In this document: piece by piece, positions 29,144-39,260 of the stretch
How the letters are laid out: each line of letters opens with the position of its first letter
How positions within the stretch are numbered: position 1 is the first letter of the stretch
NCBI RefSeq assembly: GCF_021389955.1
Contig: NZ_CP089980.1
Location: 2,537,001 to 2,601,000 of the forward strand
Origin: Fulvivirga maritima
GTDB taxonomy: Bacteria > Bacteroidota > Bacteroidia > Cytophagales > Cyclobacteriaceae
DNA length: 64,000 nucleotides
Direction of reading: 5' to 3'
Translations under genes and position numbers: made by a program
Notes under the pieces: model-generated
The model's database searches: none
What the model saw: only the letters and a program-made list of their open reading frames with translations
Told to the model about the DNA's origin: nothing

Positions 29144-30043
29144 TTAAGCTAATTGACTTTTTAATACTTCCAGTCCTTCTTCAAAAGAATGAGGCTGATA
29201 CCCTAAGTCATTTTGGGCTTTACTTATTACGAAGCCTGTTTTGGGAGGCCTTTTTGCTGTTTGCTTAAATTTGGATCCATCCGTTTTTGTTATCAGGGAC
29301 TGATCTAATTTGAAAAAGTCAGCAGTTTTTATGGCCATTTCATAAGGAGAAAGCATCTCTTTTCCACTAATATGGTAAATGCCTTTTGCTTTGTTCTTGG
29401 CTATTAAGAAACAGCCTTTTGCCAGGTCTTCAGCCAGTGTAGGAGTTCTCCACTGATCATCTACTACCTGTATGTTCTTTTTGCTTTCTAAACTATTTTT
29501 AACCCATAAAATAATATTGGATCTACTCATGTCATGGGCAATACCATAAACAAGCACTGTTCTGGCTATGCTCCAAGAAATGTTACTTTCTATGATTAGT
29601 TTCTCTGCAGCCAGTTTACTTTCACCATAAAAATTAACAGGAGCTGGTTCTGCATTTTCTTCAAGAGGGCCGTAGGTGCCATCAAAAATAAAGTCTGTAG
29701 AAACATGAACCAGGTGTGCTCCACTTTTTTCTGCAGCAGCTATAAGGTATTCTACGGCATGTACATTTAACTGCCAGCAACCATCCTTATCAGTCTCGCA
29801 CTGATCTACGTTAGTCATGGCTGCTGTGTTTATGATCACCTCAGGTTTGTGTTTGGCAATTACTGCACTCACTTCCTCTTCAATAGAAATATCCATTGAT
29901 TCGTAAGTATACTGATTGTCAAAAGAAGGGAGTCTGTTTTCTCCTCTGGCGGTGGCTATAAGTTCAATGTCCGATTCGCTAGTAAGGAGCTTAACAAGTT
30001 TTTGACCAAGAAGGCCGTTAGATCCGGTAATTAGTATTTTCAC
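29144..30043 (-). CDS. RmlD-like NDP-sugar reductase (extended SDR)
   Basis: 299 residues. N-terminal Rossmann motif TGSNGLLGQKL, middle VSTDFIFDGTYGPLEENA and the catalytic YGESK (Tyr-x3-Lys). This layout fits dTDP-4-dehydrorhamnose reductase and its relatives, which make dTDP-L-rhamnose. It is not next to rmlABC here, so another 4-keto sugar reductase is possible. It lies three bases after the stop of the cyclophilin gene and may be co-transcribed with it. Confidence 0.85.
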   Translation of the reverse strand: MKILITGSNGLLGQKLVKLLTSESDIELIATARGENRLPSFDNQYTYESMDISIEEEVSAVIAKHKPEVIINTAAMTNVDQCETDKDGCWQLNVHAVEYLIAAAEKSGAHLVHVSTDFIFDGTYGPLEENAEPAPVNFYGESKLAAEKLIIESNISWSIARTVLVYGIAHDMSRSNIILWVKNSLESKKNIQVVDDQWRTPTLAEDLAKGCFLIAKNKAKGIYHISGKEMLSPYEMAIKTADFFKLDQSLITKTDGSKFKQTAKRPPKTGFVISKAQNDLGYQPHSFEEGLEVLKSQLA

Positions 30044-30046
30044 TTT

Positions 30047-30907
30047 TTAATTAGGGTTAGGGTATTCGTATCCGTATAATTTAGTAATTTTTTTCTTAGG
30101 AATTTGTTCAACTTCTACGGACATTTTTAAATCCTCAACCGGACGGTCTCTGCGATCTGTGGGCTGTTCAGCTATTTTGTCTATAATGTCAAGCCCATCT
30201 ATTACTTTACCGAAAACAGTGTATTCATCGTCTAAATGAGGGGCACCGCCTATAGTGGTATAAGCTTCTAGTCTCTCTGGGCTTACTGTTTTGGAAAGAT
30301 CTACAGCCATTACCTCTTCTATATAATCTTTCATTTCCATTAGCTTTTTGCCGTAAGCTTCGGGGCCTTCATTTTGATAAACGTTAAAGAGCATTTCTTT
30401 TACAGAATCCTGATCAGCACGGGCCATGAGTTGCTGAGCAGTGGCTCCTAGCTTTTCCATATCAGTGGTAAGCTCCTCTTTAGTCCAGGTTTTACCTTGA
30501 ACTATATAAAACTGACTTCCACTGGATTCTTTTTCAGGGTTAATTCTATCACCCTGACGCGCAGCAGAAAGTGCTCCTTTAGCATGATAGTGGTTCTTAT
30601 TAATCTCTGCAGGAATATTATATCCAGGCCCACCAGAACCGAGAGGCACATTCTTTTTTGCATTTTTAGAATCTGGGTCTCCTGTCTGAATCATAAAGTC
30701 TTTAATTACTCTATGAAATAACAAGCTATCATAGAAGCCATCTTGAGCCAGTTTAACGAAGTTTTCCTTGTGTTCAGGGGTGTCGTCAAACAAGACGGCG
30801 TGCATGTCACCATAGTCTGTGTGGATGGTTACAAGGTAGTCTTTTTCAGAAGCACACGAGCCCATGGCTAATAGAAGGCATGCTAGAATTAGGATTCTGT
30901 TGGTCAT
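30047..30907 (-). CDS. Cyclophilin-type peptidyl-prolyl isomerase lipoprotein
   Basis: 286 residues with a lipoprotein signal peptide (LLLAMGSC lipobox, Cys about 18). Cyclophilin motifs: YDSLLFHRVIKDFMIQTGD, GALSAARQ, SSGSQFYIVQ and TVFGKVIDGLDIIDKIA. A segment of about 75 residues is inserted between the SQFYI strand and the C-terminal core, rich in charged helices. Expected to fold or isomerize envelope proteins from a membrane anchor. It starts just after the hemC stop. Confidence 0.9.
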   Translation of the reverse strand: MTNRILILACLLLAMGSCASEKDYLVTIHTDYGDMHAVLFDDTPEHKENFVKLAQDGFYDSLLFHRVIKDFMIQTGDPDSKNAKKNVPLGSGGPGYNIPAEINKNHYHAKGALSAARQGDRINPEKESSGSQFYIVQGKTWTKEELTTDMEKLGATAQQLMARADQDSVKEMLFNVYQNEGPEAYGKKLMEMKDYIEEVMAVDLSKTVSPERLEAYTTIGGAPHLDDEYTVFGKVIDGLDIIDKIAEQPTDRRDRPVEDLKMSVEVEQIPKKKITKLYGYEYPNPN

Positions 30908-30915
30908 GAGTGTAA

Positions 30916-31848
30916 TTAAAGTTGATTAAGTTTTTCTCTAATATCAATAAGGATTTCTTCTCCACCTGCGGCTAATACTTCTTCAGCCAGCTCTTCTCCA
31001 GCCAGTTCTCCATCTTCTATTTTGTGCATCATGCGCTTTCTAATGATCTTGTCACCTTCAAGGTTTACAATACCTCCTTTTACGGTGATGGTTTCATCAT
31101 GCACGTCTGCAAGCGCAAATACAGGTATGCTACAGCCGCCTTGTAAGGTTCTGAGGAAAGCACGCTCACAAAGTAGCCTTGTTTCAGTAACATCATGGTT
31201 TACATACTGCCTGATAAATGCTCTTTTTTCGTCAGAAAGATTAGAAGAAGCTTCTATAGCAATGCTACCCTGGCCTACAGCAGGAATAAACTTATCTAAT
31301 GGTAACTTGGAGATAATCATATCATCATATCCCATTCGGTGCACTCCGGCGTACGCCAGAAGCAGTGCATCGCAAGCACCATCCTTCATTTTTTGAATTC
31401 GCGTTTGTAAATTACCTCTTACAGAAACAGTTTTTATGTGAGGGTAAAAATGCTTCAGCAAGGCTACTCTTCTGGTGGAAGAGGTGCCTATAACCAGATT
31501 TTCCTGCTCTAAAGATATTTTCATATCTAAGCCTACTAATGCGTCATTTACTACTTCTCTTTCAGTAAATGCTATGAGCTCAAACCCTTCAGGCAGTTCA
31601 GACTGCATGTCTTTAGCACTGTGCACCGCTATATCGATATTGCCTTTCTCTAGCTCGGCTTCAATTTCTTCGGTAAACACACCCTTACTTCCTATTTTAG
31701 CTATGGAAACATCAAGGATCTTGTCTCCCGTAGTCTCAATAGTAATGATTTCGGTTTCAGCACCTCCTTTATTAAGTAAGTCAGCAATGTGCTCTGCTTG
31801 CCAAAGGGCTAGTTTGCTACCTCTTGTTCCTATTCTGATTTTATTCAT
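30916..31848 (-). CDS. hemC: Porphobilinogen deaminase (hydroxymethylbilane synthase)
   Basis: 310 residues. It condenses four porphobilinogens to hydroxymethylbilane in haem synthesis. Signatures: N-terminal IRIGTRGSKLALWQA, VHSAKDMQSELP, GTSSTRR, VRGNLQTRI and the dipyrromethane-cofactor Cys in LQGGCSIPVFA. Full family length. It follows directly on the DNA polymerase III delta' gene. The other haem genes are not in this window. Confidence 0.96.
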   Translation of the reverse strand: MNKIRIGTRGSKLALWQAEHIADLLNKGGAETEIITIETTGDKILDVSIAKIGSKGVFTEEIEAELEKGNIDIAVHSAKDMQSELPEGFELIAFTEREVVNDALVGLDMKISLEQENLVIGTSSTRRVALLKHFYPHIKTVSVRGNLQTRIQKMKDGACDALLLAYAGVHRMGYDDMIISKLPLDKFIPAVGQGSIAIEASSNLSDEKRAFIRQYVNHDVTETRLLCERAFLRTLQGGCSIPVFALADVHDETITVKGGIVNLEGDKIIRKRMMHKIEDGELAGEELAEEVLAAGGEEILIDIREKLNQL

Positions 31849-32967
31849 TTACTTAATTATTCTTGCTATTTGAAGCGAAAGATCTAAGAATATAATTTTT
31901 GGACTGGCATTACGCTCCAGGTGGTAATGCGCGTCATTAATAAGCTTGCTTATAGATTCTACTTTAGCACTATCCATTACTTTGCTAAAGTTTTCTATAA
32001 ATGAACTTACTACTCCACTCACTCTTTTTAAATCAGGAGCGGCATTGTATATAATGGCTTCTCTAAACATGTTAAGAGCATAAAGAAATAAGCTTCTTTG
32101 TGCCACCTTATTCATGCTATGAAACTGATCACTTTTTATAACCAGCTCGCTAAAATCTTTTCTGAAGCAGTCACGCATCCAGTCAGTAAATAGCTGGTGG
32201 CTGTCATCTTCTATATTGTTAAGCAGTTTTACTGCCAGGTTATAATCTCCATCAGCCAAATGAGCTAGCTGGTGGGCTTGCTCAGTTTGTATGCCGTGAC
32301 TTTTCTCTAGCATCTGTTGAATGCTCTCATCGCTGAACTTAGGGATAGTAACTATCTGTGTTCGCGATAAAATGGTGGTGAGTAAGCGTTCGGTATCATT
32401 AGAAACCAGCAAGAAAATGGTTTTTTCTGGCGGTTCTTCTAATATTTTAAGAATGCCGTTGGCTGCAGCAGCATTCATATATTCTGGTAGCCAGATGATC
32501 ATGACCTTATACTTGCCCTCAAAGGCTTTTAAGGAAAGGTTTTTAATGATCTGTCTACTTTCTTCTTTTGATATGTTGACCTGCTTGTCTTCCCCTCCGT
32601 ATTGGGCAGACCAATTATCTAGCCCTCCGAAAGGAGAGGAGGTAAGGAAGGAGCGCCATTCCTTAAGATAAGAGGAGCTGATTACATCCTTACCGGTGAT
32701 GTTTTTGGTGGCACTTACAGGATATACAAAATGCATGTCCGGATGTATGAACCTTTGATTTTTATAACATGAAGGACATTCTCCGCAAGCATCAGTTTCT
32801 GATGGATTTTCGCAGTTTAGATAATTGGCAAATGCTAGGGCCATAGGTAAATTAGGGCTACCTGGTTTACCCATAAATAGCTGAGCATGTGCCACATGAT
32901 CACTGCTCACGGAATTTATAAGCTGCTGTTTTACGTTATCAAGTCCTTTTATATCTGCAAATAGCAT
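31849..32967 (-). CDS. holB: DNA polymerase III delta' subunit
   Basis: 372 residues, clamp-loader AAA+ fold. The N-terminus LFADIKGLDNVKQQLINSV and HAQLFMGKPGS replace a canonical Walker A, as usual for the non-hydrolysing delta' subunit. A zinc module of four Cys (NCENPSETDACGECPSCYKN) and the sensor-1-type LVSNDTERLLTTILSRTQ follow. It acts in loading the beta clamp. It abuts hemC on its 3' side and the GlmU-like gene on its 5' side. Confidence 0.9.
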   Translation of the reverse strand: MLFADIKGLDNVKQQLINSVSSDHVAHAQLFMGKPGSPNLPMALAFANYLNCENPSETDACGECPSCYKNQRFIHPDMHFVYPVSATKNITGKDVISSSYLKEWRSFLTSSPFGGLDNWSAQYGGEDKQVNISKEESRQIIKNLSLKAFEGKYKVMIIWLPEYMNAAAANGILKILEEPPEKTIFLLVSNDTERLLTTILSRTQIVTIPKFSDESIQQMLEKSHGIQTEQAHQLAHLADGDYNLAVKLLNNIEDDSHQLFTDWMRDCFRKDFSELVIKSDQFHSMNKVAQRSLFLYALNMFREAIIYNAAPDLKRVSGVVSSFIENFSKVMDSAKVESISKLINDAHYHLERNASPKIIFLDLSLQIARIIK

Positions 32968-32968
32968 A

Positions 32969-34156
32969 TTATTCTTTCTCCCAGGTGCGGTATTTTGCGG
33001 TTAGTTCAAATACTTTATCTAAAATCTCTCTTTCAGTATCGTCAAAAAGGATCTGCCTTCTTTGCATAACTTTTTCTGCTACTTCACAGGCTTTTGCCGT
33101 ACGGTAGGTGTCAAAACCATTGGCTCCACCCCAAGTAAATGAAGGGACGAAGTTTCTGGGTTGTCCTGCGCCAAATATATTGCAAGAAACACCTACTACT
33201 GTACCTGTATTAAACATGGTATTGATGCCACATTTAGAGTGGTCTCCCATCATCAGGCCGCAGAAAGTTTCTCCTGTGTCAGAAAAAGAATCATTGCTGT
33301 AGTCCCAAAGACGAACCGGAGCGTAATTATTTTTTAGGTTAGAGGTGTTGGTATCAGCGCCCAGGTTGCACCATTCGCCCATTACAGTATTGCCAATGTA
33401 GCCGTCATGGCCCTTGTTGCTATAGCCGAAAATAACAGAATTACTCACCTCTCCACCTACCTTGCAGTACGGGCCTACAGAAGAATCACCTCTTATTTTT
33501 GCACCCATGCTCAGTACAGAACCTTCGCCCAAAGCAAAAGCCCCTCTGATCATAGCGCCTTCACTCACCTCTGTGTTTTTCCCTATATAAATGGGTCCCT
33601 TTTCTGCATTGATAATGGCAGCTTTTATAGTAGCGCCTTCTTCAATGAAAACATTTTCTTCTCCATACACAATGGTGTGCGGATCTATAATGTCAGCAGA
33701 AGTTCGGTTATGAGTGATTAGGTCGAAGTCAGCTCTGATTTGTTCGGCATTCTTCTTGAAGATTTCCCAGGTATGACCAATTATAGTTACTGGTCTATCA
33801 TAAGGAAATTTCTCCATGGTGTCCAGCTTTTGTAAGTCGAGCTGGTTTATCTTAGCAGCTATCACATGCTCGCCGCTGGTTAGTACTGTATTTTCAGAGA
33901 GAGATAATACAGCTTCTAGCAGAGCATTGTCCGGGCATACCGCTCCATTGATCCATAGATTGTTTTCTGTATCTATCAATGGAAATTTTTTACTCAGGTA
34001 GGCCTCAGTTCTAAAGGAAACATCAGTTTTCAGTCTTCTAACCCATTTTTCAGTTATAGTGAGTATTCCTACTCTTATTTCTGAAACAGGTCTGGTGAAT
34101 GTAAATGGAAGCAGCGAAAGCCTGATGGTTGGTTCATCAAAAAGGATAACATTCAT
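32969..34156 (-). CDS. GlmU-like sugar nucleotidyltransferase/LbetaH protein
   Basis: 395 residues. The N-terminal part (VILFDEPTIRLSLLPFTFTRPVSEIRVG) resembles the nucleotidyltransferase region of Bacteroidota GlmU-family proteins, with FTRPVSEIRVGI in place of a canonical G-x-G-T-R-M motif. The C-terminal half carries hexapeptide repeats (IYIGKNTEVSEGAMIRG) as in LbetaH acyltransferases. The annotation 'GlmU family' is usual, but the degenerate N-terminal motif leaves enzymatic activity open. Confidence 0.78.
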   Translation of the reverse strand: MNVILFDEPTIRLSLLPFTFTRPVSEIRVGILTITEKWVRRLKTDVSFRTEAYLSKKFPLIDTENNLWINGAVCPDNALLEAVLSLSENTVLTSGEHVIAAKINQLDLQKLDTMEKFPYDRPVTIIGHTWEIFKKNAEQIRADFDLITHNRTSADIIDPHTIVYGEENVFIEEGATIKAAIINAEKGPIYIGKNTEVSEGAMIRGAFALGEGSVLSMGAKIRGDSSVGPYCKVGGEVSNSVIFGYSNKGHDGYIGNTVMGEWCNLGADTNTSNLKNNYAPVRLWDYSNDSFSDTGETFCGLMMGDHSKCGINTMFNTGTVVGVSCNIFGAGQPRNFVPSFTWGGANGFDTYRTAKACEVAEKVMQRRQILFDDTEREILDKVFELTAKYRTWEKE

Positions 34157-34168
34157 GGTTGCAAAAAT

Positions 34169-34208
34169 AAAAAAGTCTTCAGGATATAAGCACCCTGAAG
34201 ACTTTTTT
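34169..34208 (-). terminator. Intrinsic terminator after rpmE2
   Basis: AAAAAGTCTTCAGG and CCTGAAGACTTTTTT form a long stem around a loop of about ten bases. On the minus strand it follows the rpmE2 stop and ends in a T run. It could also act on plus-strand transcription. Confidence 0.85.
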
Positions 34209-34234
34209 ATATGATAAATGTTATGCTTAAAGAA

Positions 34235-34480
34235 TTACTTCTTTTTATATTTTTTGTTGAATTTCTCAACTCTACCCGCTGTATCCACAAATAGTTTTTT
34301 ACCAGTGTAGAAGGGGTGAGATGCTGAACTAACCTCCACCTTAATTAGAGGGTACTCTGTTCCATCGTCCCATTTAATGGTTTCGCTTGATGACATGGTA
34401 GATTTCGTCAAGAACTTATGGTCGCTTGATGTGTCGTAGAATACTACCTCTCTGTACTCAGGATGTATGTCGTTTTTCAT
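34235..34480 (-). CDS. rpmE2: 50S ribosomal protein L31 type B
   Basis: 81 residues ([44 protein letters not shown]). The zinc-binding Cys residues of classic L31 are absent, which defines the zinc-independent type B. Monocistronic, with its own terminator. Paralog exchange of L31 under zinc limitation is known in other bacteria, but here this may be the only L31. Confidence 0.95.
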   Translation of the reverse strand: MKNDIHPEYREVVFYDTSSDHKFLTKSTMSSSETIKWDDGTEYPLIKVEVSSASHPFYTGKKLFVDTAGRVEKFNKKYKKK

Positions 34481-34686
34481 TTTATATACCTTTTCTTATC
34501 GTTCTTTCCAAAAGAGGCACAAAGTTACTCATTTTAATTATAACTGCAAATGCTTTTCGGTTTATTTCTGTGGTTCCCTTTTGTTAATTATTGTTATTAA
34601 CTTTTGGTAATGTAAAGGTAAATATAAAAATTCCATTATTTTGCACTTTTATATAGAAGGTCTGTATTAAGGCTAATTTTTTTATT

Positions 34687-36378
34687 ATGAGAGATTTAAA
34701 GAGTATTTTTCTACTAATAGCGGTGGTGTTGCCGCTGTATTCACAGGCTCAGAGTGCGCTGGCGCCATTGAATTCGGACTATTATCACACTGTAGACAGA
34801 TATGAAATATTAGGAGGAAAAATATATCCTGGCTTTTTTACTTCATGGAAAGGTTATGAAAGAGCGGATATTGCTGATTTTGTAGATTCTCTCAAGCAAG
34901 AAGATTATAGCTGGAGCAAAAGTGATGCTTTTAACCTCGAGTACCTGAGTAATGATAACTGGGAATTTGCGGATAGCTCTAATAATGAAAGTCGTAAGCC
35001 TATTCTAAAGCATTTTTATAGAAAAAAATCAGACTTTTATCATGTGGATACGGAAGATTTTGATCTCCATATTAATCCGGTCATTTACTTTATGGGGGGT
35101 ACAGAATCAGCTTCAAGTCAACGAACTTACATCAATACCAGAGGAGTAGAGATAAGAGGTATGATAGATAAAAAGGTAGGTTTTTATTCTTTCATCGGAG
35201 AAAATCAGGCCATTTTTCCTGAATACGTAATGTCAGATATTCGTCAGAATATAGTAGTGCCTCATGAAGGGTTTTGGAAAGGGTATAATGATAATGGAGT
35301 GGATTTTTTAACTGCTCGTGGATATATCACATTCAACGCTACTAAGCACATTAACTTGCAGTTTGGTCATGACCGTTTCAAAGTAGGAAACGGATATCGC
35401 TCTTTGATTCTTTCTGACTATGCTCCCGGATACTTGTTCTTAAAAATGCAGACTAAAGTATGGAAGCTTAACTATACTAACCTGTTCACTGAAATGACGG
35501 CTAATGTAGAAGGAAATAGTACGGGCCTTACAGGAAGTAGAAGGTATGATAAAAAATTCATGTCACTTCATCACCTGAGTTTAAATATTGGTAAGAAACT
35601 TAATGTAGGTGTTTTTGAAGCGGTAATATTTAGTAATCCGGATTCTTCTGGAAATAATAGTTATGAGCTGAAATATCTTAATCCTATAATTTTTTACAGA
35701 GCCATAGAACAACAAAACGGAAGTTCTGATAATGTGTTATTAGGGGCTGATTTTAAATGGTTTCCAATTAAAAAAGTATCTCTTTACGGTCAGTTTGTGC
35801 TAGATGAGTTTGTTCTGGAAAACTTTAAGTCTGGTAATGGCTGGTGGGGAAATAAATATTCTTTGCAGTTAGGGGCTGAATATGTTAATGCGCTCGGTAT
35901 AGATAACCTTGATCTGCAGGTAGAAACCAATATTGCCAGACCATACATCTATAGTCATGACACTGATTATGGTAGTTATTCACATTATAACCAGTCATTG
36001 GCTCATCCGCTGGGAGCTAATTTTAATGAGGTGATAGGCATACTCAGGTATCAGCCTATGGGTAGGTTGCAGGTAACAGCCAAGCTTATTAGGGCAGAAT
36101 ATGGTACTGATGGAGAAGGTCAGAACTGGGGCGGAAATATATTATTAAGAAATCAGACCAGAGAGCAGAATGAAAATAATGAGATAGGACAAGGAATAGG
36201 AACTACGCTTATGTATGGCAGTTTAGCGCTTTCTTATCAGTTTAAGCATAATTTATTCGTAGATCTTACCCATATTTACCGTGATCTTAAGAGTGATCAG
36301 GAGAGTTTAGATGAGAATACTAATTACACTTCTCTGGCACTTCGTTGGAATATTCCCCACAGGTACAACGAGTTTTAA
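34687..36378 (+). CDS. Wzi-like capsule assembly outer-membrane protein
   Basis: 563 residues with a signal peptide (ending near YSQAQ). The rest is strongly beta-barrel-like (alternating aromatic strands, e.g. INLQFGHDRFKVGNGYRSLILSDYAPG) and matches the pattern of the Wzi capsule-assembly family in Bacteroidota. Wzi in enteric bacteria is an outer-membrane lectin for capsule attachment. It lies directly upstream of an ABC exporter gene on the same strand, with about 50 bases between them. Confidence 0.75.
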   Translation: MRDLKSIFLLIAVVLPLYSQAQSALAPLNSDYYHTVDRYEILGGKIYPGFFTSWKGYERADIADFVDSLKQEDYSWSKSDAFNLEYLSNDNWEFADSSNNESRKPILKHFYRKKSDFYHVDTEDFDLHINPVIYFMGGTESASSQRTYINTRGVEIRGMIDKKVGFYSFIGENQAIFPEYVMSDIRQNIVVPHEGFWKGYNDNGVDFLTARGYITFNATKHINLQFGHDRFKVGNGYRSLILSDYAPGYLFLKMQTKVWKLNYTNLFTEMTANVEGNSTGLTGSRRYDKKFMSLHHLSLNIGKKLNVGVFEAVIFSNPDSSGNNSYELKYLNPIIFYRAIEQQNGSSDNVLLGADFKWFPIKKVSLYGQFVLDEFVLENFKSGNGWWGNKYSLQLGAEYVNALGIDNLDLQVETNIARPYIYSHDTDYGSYSHYNQSLAHPLGANFNEVIGILRYQPMGRLQVTAKLIRAEYGTDGEGQNWGGNILLRNQTREQNENNEIGQGIGTTLMYGSLALSYQFKHNLFVDLTHIYRDLKSDQESLDENTNYTSLALRWNIPHRYNEF

Positions 36379-36430
36379 TTGGAAACGGGTAAATTCGCAG
36401 ATTGTAGGGTTAATGGGTTAATAAAAAGTT

Positions 36431-38254
36431 ATGAAACTGTTCTTTAGAGTATTCAGGTATGCGCACCATTTAAAAGTGCTATTTCCTCAATATGTATTAT
36501 ATATATTTCTTAGTGCGGCCTTTAGTGTAGTAAATTTTGCCATGCTTATTCCTTTGCTCAATGTACTTTTTGGGCAGGATACGGTAAAGCAATTTGAAAA
36601 ACCAACTGAATTTTCGCTGTCATTAGATTACGCCACAGATTATTTCAATTATTATTTTACTACCATAGTAGAAAATCAGGGTAAAAAAGAGGCCCTAATG
36701 TTCGTATGTCTGGTAGTGGTCGTTTCTGTGTTGCTAACCAATGTGTTTAGGTACCTGGCGGCTATTGTAAGTGCCAGAGTAAGGCTAGATGTGATCAAGA
36801 ATTTAAGAATGGCCATTTATAATAGGGTATCAATCATGCATCTAGGCTTTTTCTCTAATGAAAGAAAAGGAGACCTCATGTCTCGTATCACCAATGATGT
36901 ACAGGAGGTGGAAAATTCGGTTTTGAATAGCCCCAAATCATTATTAAGAGAGCCTGTTCAGGTGGTATTTTACTTTATTACACTTTTTGCTATTTCATAT
37001 AAGCTTACTTTATTCACTATATTAATATTGCCAATTTCTGGTGGTGTATTAGGCTATGTGGTGAAAAAACTGAAAAGAAAGGCCGTTCAAAGTCAAGAGT
37101 CACTTGGGCGGATAGTAAATATTTTAGATGAGACCTTAGGGGGCATTCGCATAGTGAAGGCTTTTAATGCTTTGAATTATGTAAGAAAGAAGATGGATGA
37201 TGAAACGGACTTCTTTAAAAAAGTGAACCTTTCTTATGCACACAGAAAAGAAATGGGATCACCTATCTCTGAAGTGCTAGGCGTAGGTATAGTCACCATC
37301 ATTTTATATTATGGTGGTAGCTTGGTGTTAGAAAATGATGCTTCATTGAATGCAAGTCAGTTTATTGCTTATTTGGCTATTTTCTCTCAAATTATTTCAC
37401 CTGCTAAAGCCTTTTCACAAGGAATATCTACCGTGCCTAAAGGTTTAGTAGCTGCAGAGAGAATTTTTAGTGTGGTGGATACCACGCCCGCTATTACCAA
37501 CAAGCCTAATGCTCAGGTGCTACCTTCTTTTGAAAATGAACTCACTTTTGAGCATGTAGACTTTGCTTATGATAAGGAAAAGGTGCTTAGTGATATTAAT
37601 GTTACTATTCCTAAAGGAAAGATGGTAGCGCTGGTAGGCCCTTCAGGTGGAGGTAAATCTACTTTGGCTGATTTGATACCACGCTTTTACGATCCTACCG
37701 GTGGAAGCATTAAAATTGATGGAATAGATTTGAGAGACTATGACATTGATTCCATTAGAAAGCATATGGGTATTGTTACTCAGGAATCTATACTTTTTAA
37801 TGACACTATTTTTAACAATATTGCTTTCGGCTTAGAAGATGCTAAGCGAGAGGATGTAATACAAGCGGCTAAAATTGCTAACGCGCATCAGTTTATAGAG
37901 GGGATGGAAAACGGATATGATACCAATATCGGAGATAGAGGTATGAAACTTTCCGGCGGGCAAAGACAGAGAATAAGCATAGCAAGAGCCGTGTTGAAAA
38001 ATCCACCAATATTGATTTTGGATGAAGCCACTTCAGCGCTTGATTCGGAATCTGAAAGGCTGGTTCAGGATGCACTTTCTAACCTTATGAAGAACAGAAC
38101 ATCTCTGGTAATAGCACACAGATTAAGTACCATACAGTATGCTGACGAAATAGTAGTAATACAGGACGGAAAGGTGATAGAACGCGGTTCTCATGCCGAA
38201 TTATTGAGCCAGGAAGGTGTGTATAAAAAGCTAAATCTGATGCAGAATACTTGA
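36431..38254 (+). CDS. MsbA-like ABC exporter (fused permease and ATPase)
   Basis: 607 residues: six TM helices in the first 330 residues, then an ABC ATPase with Walker A GPSGGGKST, Q loop (VTQES), signature LSGGQRQRISIARA, Walker B ILILDEATSALD and the H-loop His in VIAHRLST. Works as a homodimer. Lipid A core/phospholipid flipping (MsbA) or peptide/lipid export are the usual roles. Location next to gmhA and a Wzi-like gene suggests envelope glycolipid transport. Confidence 0.92.
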   Translation: MKLFFRVFRYAHHLKVLFPQYVLYIFLSAAFSVVNFAMLIPLLNVLFGQDTVKQFEKPTEFSLSLDYATDYFNYYFTTIVENQGKKEALMFVCLVVVVSVLLTNVFRYLAAIVSARVRLDVIKNLRMAIYNRVSIMHLGFFSNERKGDLMSRITNDVQEVENSVLNSPKSLLREPVQVVFYFITLFAISYKLTLFTILILPISGGVLGYVVKKLKRKAVQSQESLGRIVNILDETLGGIRIVKAFNALNYVRKKMDDETDFFKKVNLSYAHRKEMGSPISEVLGVGIVTIILYYGGSLVLENDASLNASQFIAYLAIFSQIISPAKAFSQGISTVPKGLVAAERIFSVVDTTPAITNKPNAQVLPSFENELTFEHVDFAYDKEKVLSDINVTIPKGKMVALVGPSGGGKSTLADLIPRFYDPTGGSIKIDGIDLRDYDIDSIRKHMGIVTQESILFNDTIFNNIAFGLEDAKREDVIQAAKIANAHQFIEGMENGYDTNIGDRGMKLSGGQRQRISIARAVLKNPPILILDEATSALDSESERLVQDALSNLMKNRTSLVIAHRLSTIQYADEIVVIQDGKVIERGSHAELLSQEGVYKKLNLMQNT

Positions 38255-38325
38255 TTAATTTTTGTATTTTTAATTTTAACGAAAGTAATAATTCTATAAT
38301 TTGCCCTCTTTCAATGTATTAATTT

Positions 38326-38676
38326 ATGAAGAAGCCGAAGTCTATATTTTATCTTATCTATTTTTTATTTCATGTCTCCCTGTTACTAGCCTCGATCTAT
38401 GTAAACTATAAGTCAGAGGACTTTGAGTTTCTTATTAATTTGAGGGGGCATATGGATCTCATGATTTATGTTACCATCCTGGGACTGATATTATTTTTTG
38501 TAGATGTGGTGCTGGTCACAATGACTGTCAGATCACATAAAAAAGAGAAAGAAAAACTAGAACATGAGATAAATTCCCTCAAGGCAAAAATGTTTGATTT
38601 ACAATCTGTAAGCGGTTCTCAAAGAACTACAAGCACCATAGCAGAAGGGGATAAAGAGGAAGAGAAAGATCAATAA
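38326..38676 (+). CDS. Small membrane protein with coiled coil, function unknown
   Basis: 116 residues: two TM helices (about 9-25 and 44-68) followed by a charged coiled coil (SHKKEKEKLEHEINSLKAKM) and an acidic disordered tail. It lies six bases upstream of gmhA and is probably co-transcribed with it. I do not recognise a family; the topology resembles small LapA-type membrane proteins but this is not a firm match. Confidence 0.75.
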   Translation: MKKPKSIFYLIYFLFHVSLLLASIYVNYKSEDFEFLINLRGHMDLMIYVTILGLILFFVDVVLVTMTVRSHKKEKEKLEHEINSLKAKMFDLQSVSGSQRTTSTIAEGDKEEEKDQ

Positions 38677-38682
38677 TTATTT

Positions 38683-39258
38683 ATGAGTAACTTACAGTTG
38701 ATAAAGCAGGAGCTATTGCAGGCTTCTGATGTGTTAGACGATTTTTTAACCGACACTTCAAACATTCAAAAGATAGAGCGCGCAGCTAACTTGTTTGTAG
38801 AAAGCTTTAAGAAAGGTGGCAAAGCCATATCTTGTGGTAACGGAGGTTCGCACTGTGATGCCATGCATTTTGCAGAAGAGCTTACAGGCCGTTTTCGTGA
38901 TGAAAGAAAACCCTTGCCCGCAGTGGCCATTTCAGATTCCAGTCATATTACCTGCGTAGGTAATGATTATGGATATGATAAGGTTTTTTCTCGTTTTGTG
39001 GAAGCTTTAGGAGTAGAAAATGACGTGCTTTTAGCGATAAGCACCAGCGGAAATTCTAAAAACATTCTGGAAGCAGCTCGTGTAGCCAGAAGTAAAGGCG
39101 TAAAAGTAGTGGCCCTTACCGGTAATGGTGGTGGCGAGCTAGGTGAAATGGCTGATCTGGAAATTCGTGTGCCTCATTATGGTTATGCAGATAGAATCCA
39201 GGAAGTACACATCAAAATAATACATATTCTTATTATGCTCATCGAAAAAATGGTGTAA
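38683..39258 (+). CDS. gmhA: Sedoheptulose-7-phosphate isomerase
   Basis: 191 residues, SIS-fold. Motifs: [37 protein letters not shown] and [16 protein letters not shown]. It converts sedoheptulose-7-phosphate to heptose-7-phosphate, the first step to ADP- or GDP-heptose used in LPS core and some glycans. The catalytic Glu and His regions are present and the length is typical. It is flanked by the small membrane protein gene and the YifB gene. Confidence 0.93.
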   Translation: MSNLQLIKQELLQASDVLDDFLTDTSNIQKIERAANLFVESFKKGGKAISCGNGGSHCDAMHFAEELTGRFRDERKPLPAVAISDSSHITCVGNDYGYDKVFSRFVEALGVENDVLLAISTSGNSKNILEAARVARSKGVKVVALTGNGGGELGEMADLEIRVPHYGYADRIQEVHIKIIHILIMLIEKMV

Positions 39259-39260
39259 TT

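Noticed and set aside
34600-34645. A Bacteroidota promoter for the Wzi-like gene from TTTG and TTATTTTG.
   Set aside because: The spacer is about 29 bases and the -7 box deviates from TAnnTTTG, so support is too weak.
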